In this document: one piece after another, positions 40,615 through 50,149 of the stretch
Position numbering within the stretch: position 1 is the stretch's first letter
Layout of the letters: each line of letters begins with the position of its first letter
Assembly (NCBI GenBank): GCA_026129135.1
Contig: JAHCIQ010000001.1
Coordinates: 744,001-808,000, forward strand
DNA from: Cyanobacteria bacterium TGS_CYA1
GTDB taxonomy: Bacteria; Cyanobacteriota; Vampirovibrionia; Obscuribacterales; Obscuribacteraceae
Direction of reading: 5' to 3'
Length of the DNA: 64,000 nucleotides
Program-made: the position numbers and the translations under genes
Notes under the pieces: generated by a model
Told to the model about the DNA's origin: nothing
Database searches by the model: none
Seen by the model: only the letters and a program-made list of their open reading frames with translations

Positions 40615-41121
40615 TTACCTCGCACTTTTGTCCCTAAGTAAGAGGCATCCTGACTGCATTTCATTGCCTCCAGCTGAGTAAACGATTACTCGCTGAAACC
40701 CTAAGTTGTTGAGAAAAGATTCGATAGACTTGGAGAGTTCGATCGTCATCTTTAAGCGCTCCATGCTGTCGATAGGGAACAGGGTATTATCTGGTGTATC
40801 ACAATAATGGGATGAATCATATTTCTGAGTTCCGCAGACGATTCGGACTGTGAGAACTTTTTTCTGAGGTTTTAAAGAAATCTTTTCCTTCATAGCCTCT
40901 TTAGTTTTCCATTCGAGCGGCATATTTTTTAACGAAAAATCAAATTCTTCTGCGCTTCTGCAGACTAGTCTTACATCTGCCGTATCATCCAATTTTAGGA
41001 GTTCTTCAAATGCAGGAGCGTCGCTCCAATAGAAGCCCGCTCTAATCGGCTCAGTATTTGCCCTGACGGGACTTACATACATGAAAATTATTAGTAGCGC
41101 GAATACAAAGTGTTTGTTCAT
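40615..41121 (-). CDS. Small secreted hypothetical protein, convergent to the RHS gene
   Basis: This encodes 168 residues from the ATG at 41121; an upstream ATG at 41133 adds four. A signal peptide (residues 1-21, ending VRAN) is followed by a soluble alpha/beta-like protein with four Cys (VRLVCRSAEEF, VRIVCGTQKY, SSHYCDTP, SGCLLLRD). It ends 22 bp from the RHS stop on the opposite strand. It could be an exported partner or protective protein for the RHS product, but there is no family evidence. Confidence 0.6.
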   Translation of the reverse strand: MNKHFVFALLIIFMYVSPVRANTEPIRAGFYWSDAPAFEELLKLDDTADVRLVCRSAEEFDFSLKNMPLEWKTKEAMKEKISLKPQKKVLTVRIVCGTQKYDSSHYCDTPDNTLFPIDSMERLKMTIELSKSIESFLNNLGFQRVIVYSAGGNEMQSGCLLLRDKSAR

Positions 41122-41246
41122 AGCGTGCACCATCGGTTGCGTATCTGAAAATAAAGTCTAATGGAAACTTTGTATTTTTCAAAGCCCATTTGAGATCCAT
41201 TGGGATTTTTTGTGAAACCATATTCAATTTTGACTGATACACGATG

Positions 41247-42596
41247 TTACAAGATAGAAAGTTTTTCATGATCGTTCGAGGTGTGGGCAACCTTTGACAC
41301 TTCGCACTCGACGGACTCTCTCAAGCTAACTGATTTTGTCAGCTTAGCTGCTTTCAGGATTTCATCCGTAATTCGTTGCATTGGTTCCCGAAGGCGATCA
41401 ATACTCAGTTGGGCATACTCTGAAGTTTGGTCGCTAAATTTATGATTGCTCAATCTCTTCAGGCATAAGAACGGAACATCACATCCCTCGCCCACGGTAA
41501 TAAAGGTACGTCGAAGATCGTGACAAGTGAAATCAATTCCTTCTGGATGTTCAGTGCTTACTGATGCCGCTACTACACGTTCGATGGCTTTCTTGGGCTC
41601 GACGAGGTGCCCTTTTGCACCATCGCCTGGGAAAACAAAATTACTCTTCAGATCGCGAGGTCTTTTCTTGAGTAGCTGAAAAACAAAGTTAGACAAAGGA
41701 AGTATATGTTCAATACCCGTCTTACTTCGTTCGGCCGGAATAATCAATTGATTATTGGCAAAATCGATTTCGCTCCACCGCAATCCAGCGGCTTCTGACC
41801 TTCTCAAGCCTGTGAAAATGAGTAAAAGTAAGAAATCACGAATAGTATCGTTTTCTAATTTTAAAACTGCTCGAAACCAACTTGCAAGTTGATGCCTCTT
41901 AATGTGGCTCTTTCGAGATCCCACCTTTCTTAACGTCCGAGTTTGGCTTAGCTTGCTCACTGGATTTTCGGGAAGTAGACTACTTCCATCAGGGTTTGTA
42001 TACATTACGCCAGCAAAGTAGAAGATGCTTCTAAGTACTCGAATAGCCTGATGACCAGCGGCTGTAGCTCCATTTTTGTTGCTGCGGGGTCCGACATTTT
42101 TTTTATCAACGATTTGAAGATATCTTTCCATGACCATATCTTTTGAGATTTTGGAAATCGGTAGTTCCAGCCAGTCGGAAAAGTATCTTCTTAATGCGCC
42201 CGCATAAATTTCCACAGTTGTCTCTCGAAGTTCACGTTTGGATTCGTAATCCTTCCAGGCTTGGAGCAGTGTAATCTGGTCTTTCTTAGCTTTTTCTATT
42301 TTATTTTTTTTTTGCTCGTTGGGATCTTGCCCTTGGATGATGAGGCTGAGCTTTTCGTGAGCCATCTTCCGCGCAGTTTCAGCAGAAAGTACTGGAAACT
42401 TCCCAAGGGTAATGCGAATGGCTTTACGCTTCTCGCTACACCAGTTTTCGACAATGAAGCTTTTGCTTCCCGCAGTGACTCTAACTGCAAAGCCAGTGAG
42501 TTCGGTGTCCCGATAGAATACTTGCCCACTTGCAGGCTGTGGTAGTGAGGCTACTGTGCTTTTGTTGATTTTGATTTTTTTTGAAGTGTCTCTCAT
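41247..42596 (-). CDS. P4-type tyrosine integrase
   Basis: The 449-residue enzyme has an arm-binding domain at about 10-90 (DUF4102-like: TELTGFAVRVTAGSKSF, RKAIRITLGKFP), a SAM-like core-binding domain (about 105-215) and a catalytic domain. The latter has Arg265 (GLRRSEAAGLRW), His359-x-x-Arg362 (HDLRRTF), His385 (LSNHKF) and Tyr394 (SEYAQ). It is full length and probably active. It lies about 200 bp inside attR and should recombine the tRNA-Pro cores. The P4-type class commonly uses tRNA genes. Confidence 0.93.
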   Translation of the reverse strand: MRDTSKKIKINKSTVASLPQPASGQVFYRDTELTGFAVRVTAGSKSFIVENWCSEKRKAIRITLGKFPVLSAETARKMAHEKLSLIIQGQDPNEQKKNKIEKAKKDQITLLQAWKDYESKRELRETTVEIYAGALRRYFSDWLELPISKISKDMVMERYLQIVDKKNVGPRSNKNGATAAGHQAIRVLRSIFYFAGVMYTNPDGSSLLPENPVSKLSQTRTLRKVGSRKSHIKRHQLASWFRAVLKLENDTIRDFLLLLIFTGLRRSEAAGLRWSEIDFANNQLIIPAERSKTGIEHILPLSNFVFQLLKKRPRDLKSNFVFPGDGAKGHLVEPKKAIERVVAASVSTEHPEGIDFTCHDLRRTFITVGEGCDVPFLCLKRLSNHKFSDQTSEYAQLSIDRLREPMQRITDEILKAAKLTKSVSLRESVECEVSKVAHTSNDHEKLSIL

Positions 42597-42635
42597 ATAT
42601 AAATGGTACGAAAAATAGTGAGCAAAGAGGGAATT

Positions 42636-42664
42636 TGTAGAGAAATGTAGAGAATTTGTAGAGA
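42636..42664 (+). promoter_or_regulatory. Candidate integrase arm sites near attR (three TGTAGAGA repeats)
   Basis: TGTAGAGA occurs at 42636, 42646 and 42657, spaced by one helical turn, between the integrase start and the right core. With the two copies at 33205-33223 they would flank the core in the excised circle, as lambda-type arm sites do. The rest of 42665-42792 has three GGGAACT copies (42672, 42682, 42736) of unknown meaning. Confidence 0.55.
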
Positions 42665-42792
42665 ACTCACTGGGAACTGGTGGGAACTATTGCCAACCCT
42701 TGTCACCTTGTATTATAACAGAGGTGAGGTTTCCCGGGAACTGCTAGTAATTGGAGGTAACGCGTGAGAACATCGATTGTGTCAGGATTGAC

Positions 42793-42838
42793 TGCTTTGG
42801 GAGCAATAGGTCGCAGGTTCAAATCCTGTCGTCCCGAG
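42793..42838 (+). repeat. attR core (46-bp direct repeat of tRNA-Pro 3' part)
   Basis: This is an exact copy of 33135-33180. It lacks the 5' half of the tRNA and is not a tRNA gene. It ends 1 bp from the stop codon of the convergent PH-like gene. Confidence 0.9.
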
Positions 42839-42839
42839 A

Positions 42840-43658
42840 TTATTTACCAGCGTTATGTTCTTTTAAAATGATCTGAGCGTCTCTCACACCAGGGATCCAG
42901 CGCATTCGCATACATCCCTTTTTAGACAGCAGAAACAGGTCGCCGAAGTTTTCTCTGTTTGCGTGCATCCATATTTTGAATGGCATTTCGAACTTGATAC
43001 TCTGAATCGATACCAGCCATTCACCCACAACATAAAGGGCGTTGCCCTGGTCACGAAACTGTGGCAGCGGGCAGCGCAGTTCTTGAAACCACTGCCATAC
43101 CCATCCGAGGGATAAAAGAGTAAAACCAGCCAGGCTGCTAATGTCAAAGTGCTTTATCTGTGACATGAGCCAATCGTAGATGATGTATAGAAAAATCAGT
43201 TGCATAGGAAGCGTGTAGAGCATCCAGTAAGTGAAAGTATCGATTTCGGCTCGGAACTGATTGCGACTCTGGTTCGAATATCCAGCATTGGCTCCTTCTT
43301 GTGCAGATAAGCGACCTTTCAATTTAACTGCCATCACGCGTTTGTCTGTGATGGCATATATTGTTCTTGTCGCTTGTGCGGGAACAGAAATAATTTCGAG
43401 CACGCCAAAAATTGCTATTATCACGAGCAGAAAAATGATGATGTTCCAGGCGCTACCGTCGGTGGTGCCTTCGCTTACAATGCCAATTGCAAAAACGAAA
43501 AGTCCGCTCAGCCACAAAAGTGGTGAGGGCAATAGTCTCCAAGCAATTTCTTCTGAAACTGGTTTTTTATTCCAGAGGATTTGTTCGCCAGTTTCCATTT
43601 CGCTTCTGACTGCTGTCAAAAGCATTTCGTCTATTTCGTTGTCCTTTTCTTCGTCCAT
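42840..43658 (-). CDS. Membrane protein with bacterial PH-like segment
   Basis: The 272-residue protein has two membrane helices at about 45-90, then a PH-like stretch (RTIYAITDKRVMAVKLKGR), and two more helices at about 145-195. The last 75 residues are soluble. The TRTIYAITDKRVM signature is typical of bacterial PH/YdbS-like proteins. It is the last gene of the PBP1A-nupC-cstA series and starts 11 bp after cstA. Before island insertion its 3' end would have directly met tRNA-Pro. Confidence 0.65.
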   Translation of the reverse strand: MDEEKDNEIDEMLLTAVRSEMETGEQILWNKKPVSEEIAWRLLPSPLLWLSGLFVFAIGIVSEGTTDGSAWNIIIFLLVIIAIFGVLEIISVPAQATRTIYAITDKRVMAVKLKGRLSAQEGANAGYSNQSRNQFRAEIDTFTYWMLYTLPMQLIFLYIIYDWLMSQIKHFDISSLAGFTLLSLGWVWQWFQELRCPLPQFRDQGNALYVVGEWLVSIQSIKFEMPFKIWMHANRENFGDLFLLSKKGCMRMRWIPGVRDAQIILKEHNAGK

Positions 43659-43669
43659 ATATTTCTATA

Positions 43670-45742
43670 TTAGCAACAGCGCATGGGCGGGTCGCCATCT
43701 GCTCCACCTAGATTTGTTTGATCTGTATGAACATGTTTGTGTGGTTTGAACCATGCTATAACTGCTGAAACGACAATAATCGAAATTAGTACCATAAATG
43801 TGCCATCAAGCACAGCATCTAAATAATCGTTGAACATTAAAATGGGCATTTTAGCAAGCTCCTCGGCGGTGCCTGCACCTTTATTAAGTTTGTCTTGCAA
43901 GCTCTGAGCGTGAGCCAAGAATCCAAGCTTTGGCGATGGGCTGAATATCTTAAGCAAGCCTGCGCTTACTGTTACGGTCAACAACCAGACTAATGGAACT
44001 AAAGTTATAAAAGCAAACCTGCGTTTGCCCATTTTTATAATTATTGTGGTGCCCACACACAATGCTATTACGGCAAGCAACTGGTTTGAGATTCCAAACA
44101 GTGGCCACAAACTGTTGATACCACCAAGCGGGTCTATTACGCCTTGATAAAGAAAATAACCCCAACCCGCAACAACCATGCCAGAACTCAACAATATGGC
44201 TGGATACCAGCTGGTGCGTCCTAGCGGCTTCCAGATGAGACCTAAGAAGTCCTGCAGGATAAATCTTCCGACACGGGTTCCAGCGTCCAGACAGGTGAGA
44301 ATAAACAACGCCTCGAACATGATGGCAAAGTGATACCAGAATGCAATTGTCGCTTCCATTCCGGGCAATGCCTTGAGACAATTAGCAAAAATATGGGCCA
44401 TGCCTACAGCAAGGGTTGGTGCGCCACCAGTTCGTGCCCAGAGGCTTGCTTCACCAACTTCTTTGGCGAGCATTTCCATTTCGCCGGTGGATACTGCATA
44501 GCCCCATCCCGATATGCATGCAGCTGCTGCACTGGGGTCGACACCGACCACGCCGGGTGGGCTGTTGATAGCAAAATATGTTCCTGGTTCCAAAACGCAT
44601 GCTGCCACCATCGCCATGATTGCAACCAGCGCTTCGCAAAGCATCGCTCCATAACCTATGGGCAGTGCCTGGCTTTCTTTGGCAATCATTTTTGGCGTGG
44701 TGCCACTCGATATCAAACTGTGAAAGCCTGATACAGCGCCACATGCGATGGTGATAAAGCAAAATGGAAAAATAGATCCAGCAAAAATGGGACCATCTTT
44801 AGCAACGAAAGCCGAAAGTGGTGGCATCTTCATCTCTGGGTGCAAAAAGACAATTCCAAGCACGAGCAGTCCGATGGTGCCTATTTTTAGAAAGGCAGAC
44901 AAATAATCGCGTGGGGCAAGTAAAAGCCAGACTGGCAGAACTGATGCAACGAATCCGTATATCATTATTGATATGGCAAGTTGTGGCCCGGTTAGGGTAA
45001 ACGCTGCAGCCAAAGCCGGATTTTCAGCTACCCATTGACCTGCGACTACGGCAAAAAGTGTAAGCGCCACACCTATTATCGAGCCTTCCATGATTTTTTC
45101 GGGGCGCCACAGTTTCATATAAACGCCGACGAATAAAGCTATCGGAACAGTCATGAGTAGAGTGAAAGTGCCCCAAGGGCTGTCTTTCAAAGCGTTTACT
45201 ATCACCACGGCTAATACCGCAATCAGAATCATCATGATTAGTAAAATTGCAATCAATGCGACAATTCCTGCCAGCGGTCCAATTTCCTCTTTGGCCATTT
45301 GTCCGACCGATTTTCCATCGCGTCGCATCGAACAGCAAAGAACAACGAAATCTTGCACTGCTCCAGCAATCATGACGCCCACGATGAGCCAGATAGTTCC
45401 AGGCAAATAACCGAATTGAGCGGCAAGAATTGGTCCTACAAGCGGACCTGCACCAGCAATGGCGGCAAAGTGGTGACCGAAAAGAACCAAACCATGAGTG
45501 GGGACATAATCTTTTCCATCGTTTATTTTTACGGCAGGTGTTTGGTTCGCATCGTTTAAAGCAAAAACTTTGTCGGCGATGAATTTGCCATAAAATCTAT
45601 AAGCGACACTGAAAAAACATAAAGCAGCAATCACCATCCAGATTGAGTTCACGTGCTCACCATGCAATACTGCAAGAGTGGCGAGGGCAAAAGCTCCAAG
45701 AATTGCTATTAGAGCCCAGATGATAATTTCAGTTATTTTCAA
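43670..45742 (-). CDS. cstA: Carbon starvation protein CstA, peptide/pyruvate-type transporter
   Basis: This is a membrane protein of about 690 residues with many helices and the CstA signatures [46 protein letters not shown] and [16 protein letters not shown]. The open frame extends 17 codons upstream with no good start. The TTG at 45742-45740 overlaps the nupC stop as TTGA and places the N-terminus like E. coli CstA, so I use it. CstA-family proteins take up peptides or pyruvate under starvation. The C-terminus ends with His/Cys-rich residues ([11 protein letters not shown]). Confidence 0.9.
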   Translation of the reverse strand: MKITEIIIWALIAILGAFALATLAVLHGEHVNSIWMVIAALCFFSVAYRFYGKFIADKVFALNDANQTPAVKINDGKDYVPTHGLVLFGHHFAAIAGAGPLVGPILAAQFGYLPGTIWLIVGVMIAGAVQDFVVLCCSMRRDGKSVGQMAKEEIGPLAGIVALIAILLIMMILIAVLAVVIVNALKDSPWGTFTLLMTVPIALFVGVYMKLWRPEKIMEGSIIGVALTLFAVVAGQWVAENPALAAAFTLTGPQLAISIMIYGFVASVLPVWLLLAPRDYLSAFLKIGTIGLLVLGIVFLHPEMKMPPLSAFVAKDGPIFAGSIFPFCFITIACGAVSGFHSLISSGTTPKMIAKESQALPIGYGAMLCEALVAIMAMVAACVLEPGTYFAINSPPGVVGVDPSAAAACISGWGYAVSTGEMEMLAKEVGEASLWARTGGAPTLAVGMAHIFANCLKALPGMEATIAFWYHFAIMFEALFILTCLDAGTRVGRFILQDFLGLIWKPLGRTSWYPAILLSSGMVVAGWGYFLYQGVIDPLGGINSLWPLFGISNQLLAVIALCVGTTIIIKMGKRRFAFITLVPLVWLLTVTVSAGLLKIFSPSPKLGFLAHAQSLQDKLNKGAGTAEELAKMPILMFNDYLDAVLDGTFMVLISIIVVSAVIAWFKPHKHVHTDQTNLGGADGDPPMRCC

Positions 45743-47043
45743 ATCAGAAGTCCCGCAAGTGTCGCCGATAAGTAGCTTGCCATCGTTCCGCAAATCAATG
45801 CTTTGATACCAAGCTTCGCTAAGTCTTCTCTTCTAGATGGAGCAATTTCGCCGATGCCACCAATTTGCATTGCTACCGAGCTGAAATTCGCAAATCCGCA
45901 TAATGCAAATGTGCAAATTGTCTCAGCCTTAGGACCCATTGTTTCAGCCACTTTTCCGGCAATAATTTGAGACATGTCCATGTAAGCAACAAATTCGTTT
46001 ATCACTAATTTTTCTGCCATCAATCTGCCGACGGTATGAGCGTCGCTCCACGGTACACCAAGAAGGAAAGCGATGGGCGCAGCTACAAGTCCAAATAAAT
46101 GGTTGAGTTTGAGATTAGCGAGTGGAAGTCCAATCGAATCGCCATTCACTCCAACTTTGACCAGAAACTGACCGATAGAGCCTACTATAATGTCACCTAA
46201 TGCAATTAATGCAATAAAAGCAATGAGCATAGCGCAAACATTGAGACCGATTCTAAGACCATCAGATGCACCATGGGCGGCGGCGTCAATTATATTTGCG
46301 TTTTCACGTTTGACTTCGATTTTGACCGAACCTTTGGTTTGAGATTCTTCTGTTTCTGGCCACACTAATTTAGAAATAACAAGCGCGCCGGGTGCCGCCA
46401 TGATGCTTGCGGTCAACAAATACGATGCTTTGATACCAATACCTATGTAGACGGCCATCACCCCGCCAGACACGCATGCCATCGAGCCAGCCATCGAAGC
46501 CAAAAGCTCGGACATGGTCATAGAAGGCACGTACGGTTTGACCAGAAGCTGTGCTTCGACCTGTCCGACAAATACGCTTGCAGCATTAGATAGGGCCTCG
46601 GATCCACTTGCCCCCATGACGAATGCGACAAAGCGTGCCACCAATTGCACTACTCGTTGCATGATGCCTAGGTAATACGAAATAGTGACAAGACTCGATA
46701 CGAAAATAATTGTTGGTATCACTCGAAAAGCAAATAGAAATGCCGACCCCTCACCAAAAACACGCACAAGTGTTTCATGCGTAGCAAGTGGTCCAAATAC
46801 GAATTTGGCACCAGCATCAGAACATTCGAGCAAGCTCGTGATACCGTCTCCAAGCGACTTGAATAATTGCTGTCCAAAAGGCACTTTTAAAACGAATATG
46901 GCTAAAACCAGTTGCAGCGCTAATCCGGAGAGTATCAATCGCCAGTTGATTGCCTTGCGATTGTTTGACATCAGATAAGCGGTACCAAGAATGAGGAAAA
47001 ATCCTAAAAGACCAATTAGCTTGGATCCGATGCTTTCTGACAT
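45739..47043 (-). CDS. nupC: Concentrative nucleoside transporter NupC
   Basis: The 434-residue CNT-family protein has the expected length and the core motifs [21 protein letters not shown] near residue 145 and [17 protein letters not shown] near the C-terminus. It imports nucleosides with H+ or Na+. Its ATG overlaps the PBP1A stop by 1 bp and its stop overlaps the cstA start, so three genes are translationally chained. Confidence 0.95.
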   Translation of the reverse strand: MSESIGSKLIGLLGFFLILGTAYLMSNNRKAINWRLILSGLALQLVLAIFVLKVPFGQQLFKSLGDGITSLLECSDAGAKFVFGPLATHETLVRVFGEGSAFLFAFRVIPTIIFVSSLVTISYYLGIMQRVVQLVARFVAFVMGASGSEALSNAASVFVGQVEAQLLVKPYVPSMTMSELLASMAGSMACVSGGVMAVYIGIGIKASYLLTASIMAAPGALVISKLVWPETEESQTKGSVKIEVKRENANIIDAAAHGASDGLRIGLNVCAMLIAFIALIALGDIIVGSIGQFLVKVGVNGDSIGLPLANLKLNHLFGLVAAPIAFLLGVPWSDAHTVGRLMAEKLVINEFVAYMDMSQIIAGKVAETMGPKAETICTFALCGFANFSSVAMQIGGIGEIAPSRREDLAKLGIKALICGTMASYLSATLAGLLI

Positions 47044-49256
47044 TAGTTGTCTAATAACTCCTGGTTGTGAGAAGATGCCGAATCTTCTTTTTTAGATTCT
47101 GTCTTAACTTCGGTGATGCCTGTGGTGCTGCCACCACCTGTTGGATACAAAAGCGGATCTACAGGATGCGACTTTTCAGGTGCCGGTGCTGTAGGAATGG
47201 TAGCGGATGTTGTTGATATGGTCTGGTTTGAAGAATCATCGAGCAGCGGATCTTTCTCCACCTTTTCTGTCGATTTAGGAGCCAGTTCCGGTGCTGTCGG
47301 TGGCGAGGCATTCGGGTCTGCAGCTGTCTGTTCGCCGCCAGGCGAAGCTGTGGTGGCAAGTTGTTCGCCATTGCTTGGAGTCGGATTGATAAAGGCTCCA
47401 GCTACGTGTGGTCTGAGTTTGTAATATTCTTCTGTATATTGTTTCCAGGCTGGTGCCATGATGACGCCGCCGGTAACGTTCTTGCCTGAAATTGGTTTGT
47501 TTTCGTCGTTTCCTGCCCAGAGCACAGTAACAAGGTCTGGTGTGAAACCGCAAAACCAGGTGTCGCGACCTTCGTCGGCAGTACCAGTCTTACCTGCCAC
47601 CGGCCGGTCAGCAAGTCGTGCTGCAGTACCAGTCCCTTTGTTTACTACGTCTTGCAAAATACTTACTAAGCGCGCCACTGGCTCGACATCGAATACTCGG
47701 TCTACTTTTGATTCGAATACTTCGATTATTTGACCACGACTGTTTTCAATCTTTCGCAAAACTTGTGGCGATATTTGCACGCCAGCTCGGGCAAATGTGG
47801 CATAGGCACCGGCTAAATCTAGCGGTGAAACAGCTGAACTTCCTAGTGCCAGCGATAAATTGGGGTCGAGTTTGGTCGTGATACCAGCAAGTCTAGCTGT
47901 CTCGATGATACTGTCCATAGAGCCAATTTGCTGGGCGATTTTTACCGACGGAATATTGCGCGACATCATCAAAGCTTTGCGAGCCGTTATTTTGCCCATG
48001 AATTTATGATCGAAGTTTTGCGGCTTGTAATCGGGCAGTCCCCAGCGTTGCTTAACTATGAGTGGAGTATCTTCAATAATAGAATCCGGGTTCAAAATAC
48101 CGCGTCTGAAGGCTGTGAGATACACGAATGGTTTGAATGACGAACCAGCCGTGTGAGGGTGAGTAGCTCTGTTGAACTGGTGTGTCCAGAAATTTCCGAC
48201 TCCACCTACAAGCGATATGACAGATCCGTCCTGCACCAGAACCGATACCAGCGCCGCTTGCTCGACGCCCTTAGGAGCTTTTTTGATACGCTCTTCTAAA
48301 ATGCGTTCAGCAAGTTCTTGTGCAGCTGGATCAAGGTTTGTATAAACGCGCAGACCCTGCCTGCGAAGCTCTGCCTGGCTGAAGCGGTCGCGCAAAAGTT
48401 CGAGCACATAACTCATATAATAAGGATATTTCTGAAGCGGGTTGCGCCCTTTTTTGAAAGACAATTTCGTCTTCTTCGCTTCGTCGGCCTGATTCTCGGT
48501 GATATAACCGTACTCGACCATTTTATTTAAAATTTCGTTTTGACGGTCGAACGCACGTTTGCGATTTGCCACCACTCCCAGTTCGGATGGTGCCTTGACC
48601 AGACCTGCAATAAAAGCAGCTTCGGGCAAAGTCAATTCAGCAGCGCGTTTGTCAAAATAACGCTTTGCCGCACGCTCGATACCGTAAGCGTTATTTCCAA
48701 AATAAATCTGGTTCAGATACATTTCCAGAATGCGCTCTTTCGAATATTGACTTTCCAGTCTGAATGCCAGATACGCTTCTTTCAATTTGCGCTCGTAAGT
48801 ACGTCCAGATTGCGTGAAGAACAAGTTCTTGACCAGCTGTTGAGTGATGGTCGAACCACCTTCCACGACCTGTCCTGCCTGCAAGTTGTTGCGCATGGCG
48901 CGCATGATACTCAAAAAGTTTATGCCTTTGTGCTCGAAGAAATGGTGATCTTCTGCTGCAAGCATGGCTTGTTGCATTTGAGTCGAAACTTGATTGAGCG
49001 GAATGACGCTGCGATCTTCGTCACCTTCCACGGTAGCAACCAAATGATCGAAGCGGTCATAAATCTGAATTGCTTCAATCGGTTCGTAGCGTTCGAGCAT
49101 CGTGATGTCAGGCAAATCTTGCATCTGCGTCCAGAGCGATGCGCCTAAATATCCGCCGCCCAGAGCGATGCCAATCACCACAACCCAGAAGGTTCCCTTG
49201 AGAAATGAGCCCAGGGGAGATTTCTGTTTTCTGGCTTGTGACCGGCGTTTCGCCAC
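47043..49256 (-). CDS. Class A penicillin-binding protein (PBP1A family)
   Basis: The 737-residue enzyme has one N-terminal membrane helix (about 18-42). The GT51 glycosyltransferase domain shows AAEDHHFFEHKGIN and GGSTITQQLVKNLFF. The transpeptidase domain shows AGSSFKPFVYL (SxxK with the catalytic Ser), MSRNIPSVK (SxN) and the KTGT box in AGKTGTADEGRDTWFCG. The tail of about 110 residues is Pro/Thr/Ser-rich and disordered. It makes and cross-links peptidoglycan at the outer face of the inner membrane. It is first in the operon with nupC and cstA. Confidence 0.95.
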   Translation of the reverse strand: MAKRRSQARKQKSPLGSFLKGTFWVVVIGIALGGGYLGASLWTQMQDLPDITMLERYEPIEAIQIYDRFDHLVATVEGDEDRSVIPLNQVSTQMQQAMLAAEDHHFFEHKGINFLSIMRAMRNNLQAGQVVEGGSTITQQLVKNLFFTQSGRTYERKLKEAYLAFRLESQYSKERILEMYLNQIYFGNNAYGIERAAKRYFDKRAAELTLPEAAFIAGLVKAPSELGVVANRKRAFDRQNEILNKMVEYGYITENQADEAKKTKLSFKKGRNPLQKYPYYMSYVLELLRDRFSQAELRRQGLRVYTNLDPAAQELAERILEERIKKAPKGVEQAALVSVLVQDGSVISLVGGVGNFWTHQFNRATHPHTAGSSFKPFVYLTAFRRGILNPDSIIEDTPLIVKQRWGLPDYKPQNFDHKFMGKITARKALMMSRNIPSVKIAQQIGSMDSIIETARLAGITTKLDPNLSLALGSSAVSPLDLAGAYATFARAGVQISPQVLRKIENSRGQIIEVFESKVDRVFDVEPVARLVSILQDVVNKGTGTAARLADRPVAGKTGTADEGRDTWFCGFTPDLVTVLWAGNDENKPISGKNVTGGVIMAPAWKQYTEEYYKLRPHVAGAFINPTPSNGEQLATTASPGGEQTAADPNASPPTAPELAPKSTEKVEKDPLLDDSSNQTISTTSATIPTAPAPEKSHPVDPLLYPTGGGSTTGITEVKTESKKEDSASSHNQELLDN

Positions 49257-49375
49257 GATTTCTACTTGCTTGAAAGGTACTGTAAATGCGCTCTTGTCAT
49301 TATAACTCTTTGAAGCAAAAAACTGCCCAGATGCGCTTATTGCGCGCCATCTTTGAGCGAAGTTTTAACCGGCGC

Positions 49376-50077
49376 CTAATAATCGCTCATGTCGTCAGCG
49401 TACATGTTGACATTTCCGATATAGAGCCTGGTAGTACCATTCGGGCTTTTTATCGGTTTGCCATTCGCCCCCGATCCCCAGATTACAAACAGGTCCTGAC
49501 TGTTGCTAATAGCTGTGATGGAGCCCGGAGGCGCCTGCCATTCAAGTGGTGCTTCTGTCTGCCAGTCTTTGACCATTTGAGCTGATAGAGAGGGATTAAA
49601 CTGAAGTTGTACACGTAAATCCGTAGATGTACCTAGCTGGGTATCTGGCATTACATTGTCTGCAGAGCCAGCTGCGCCTGATTGTGCCCCCGGGATGAAA
49701 TCATCTTTGGTGGGATCGTCATAGTGATAAGAAGAATCGGTACTAAAAAACTGAGATTCTTGTAAATCGTTGGGCTTATAAGGATTATTCGGCACTAATT
49801 CGTTCAGCTGCTTTACAACGTATTGGGTCTGGTCGCCTGGCTCCGGCCAGCGCTTGTTTTGAATACAGTACTGACTCATATAATTTGCAACTTGCTGCAT
49901 CTGTTGATAAAGCATGAAGTCATATTGCTGACTTGCCATCTTTTTTTCAGCTTGTTGAACAGTTTTTTGCACCGCCTTTTCCGCCGCAGCTTCTGCCGCA
50001 GAATCGCCGTCATCGGCTAAGGCAGCACTCTGAAGGCAAACGCACAACAAAAATAGAAGTTGAAAACAGTTTCTCAT
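49376..50077 (-). CDS. Secreted hypothetical protein
   Basis: The 233-residue product has a signal peptide (residues 1-21, ending ALAD), then an Ala/Glu/Lys coiled-coil stretch. A segment resembling the C-terminal part of type II secretion pseudopilin-like small proteins follows (VANYMSQYCIQNKRWPEPGD, VPNNPYKPND, FVIWGSGANGKPI). The pairing of a short helix with a NPY/GDL-like beta region suggests a pilin-like fold without a prepilin leader. Function unknown. Confidence 0.55.
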   Translation of the reverse strand: MRNCFQLLFLLCVCLQSAALADDGDSAAEAAAEKAVQKTVQQAEKKMASQQYDFMLYQQMQQVANYMSQYCIQNKRWPEPGDQTQYVVKQLNELVPNNPYKPNDLQESQFFSTDSSYHYDDPTKDDFIPGAQSGAAGSADNVMPDTQLGTSTDLRVQLQFNPSLSAQMVKDWQTEAPLEWQAPPGSITAISNSQDLFVIWGSGANGKPIKSPNGTTRLYIGNVNMYADDMSDY

Positions 50078-50136
50078 GCTTTCAATATAGCCGAGATTCT
50101 GACATTACGATGCCGATAAGCGGATAATTTTGGCAC

Positions 50137-50142
50137 TATAAT
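50137..50142 (+). promoter_or_regulatory. Consensus -10 box placing transcription start at a GTG (leaderless gene)
   Basis: TATAAT ends 7 bp before the GTG at 50150, so transcription should start at or within 1-2 bases of the GTG. No Shine-Dalgarno is present. A good -35 is not seen. Confidence 0.45.
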
Positions 50143-50149
50143 TGCTCTA

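Larger units (their letters stand above)
33135..42838. mobile_element. Integrated genomic island at tRNA-Pro (about 9.7 kb)
   Basis: A 46-bp stretch of the tRNA-Pro 3' part (33135-33180) is repeated exactly at 42793-42838, with no other tRNA parts at the right copy. A tyrosine integrase lies just inside the right copy and reads away from it. The DNA between is visibly more A/T-rich than the flanks and holds RHS-type and hypothetical genes. These are the marks of an integrase-mediated insertion. No conjugation or phage structural genes are present, so it is probably a small mobilisable or satellite-like island. Confidence 0.9.

Noticed and set aside
42793..42838. Second tRNA-Pro gene
   Set aside because: Only the 3' 45 bases of the tRNA are present; the 5' acceptor strand and D arm are missing, so it is attR.
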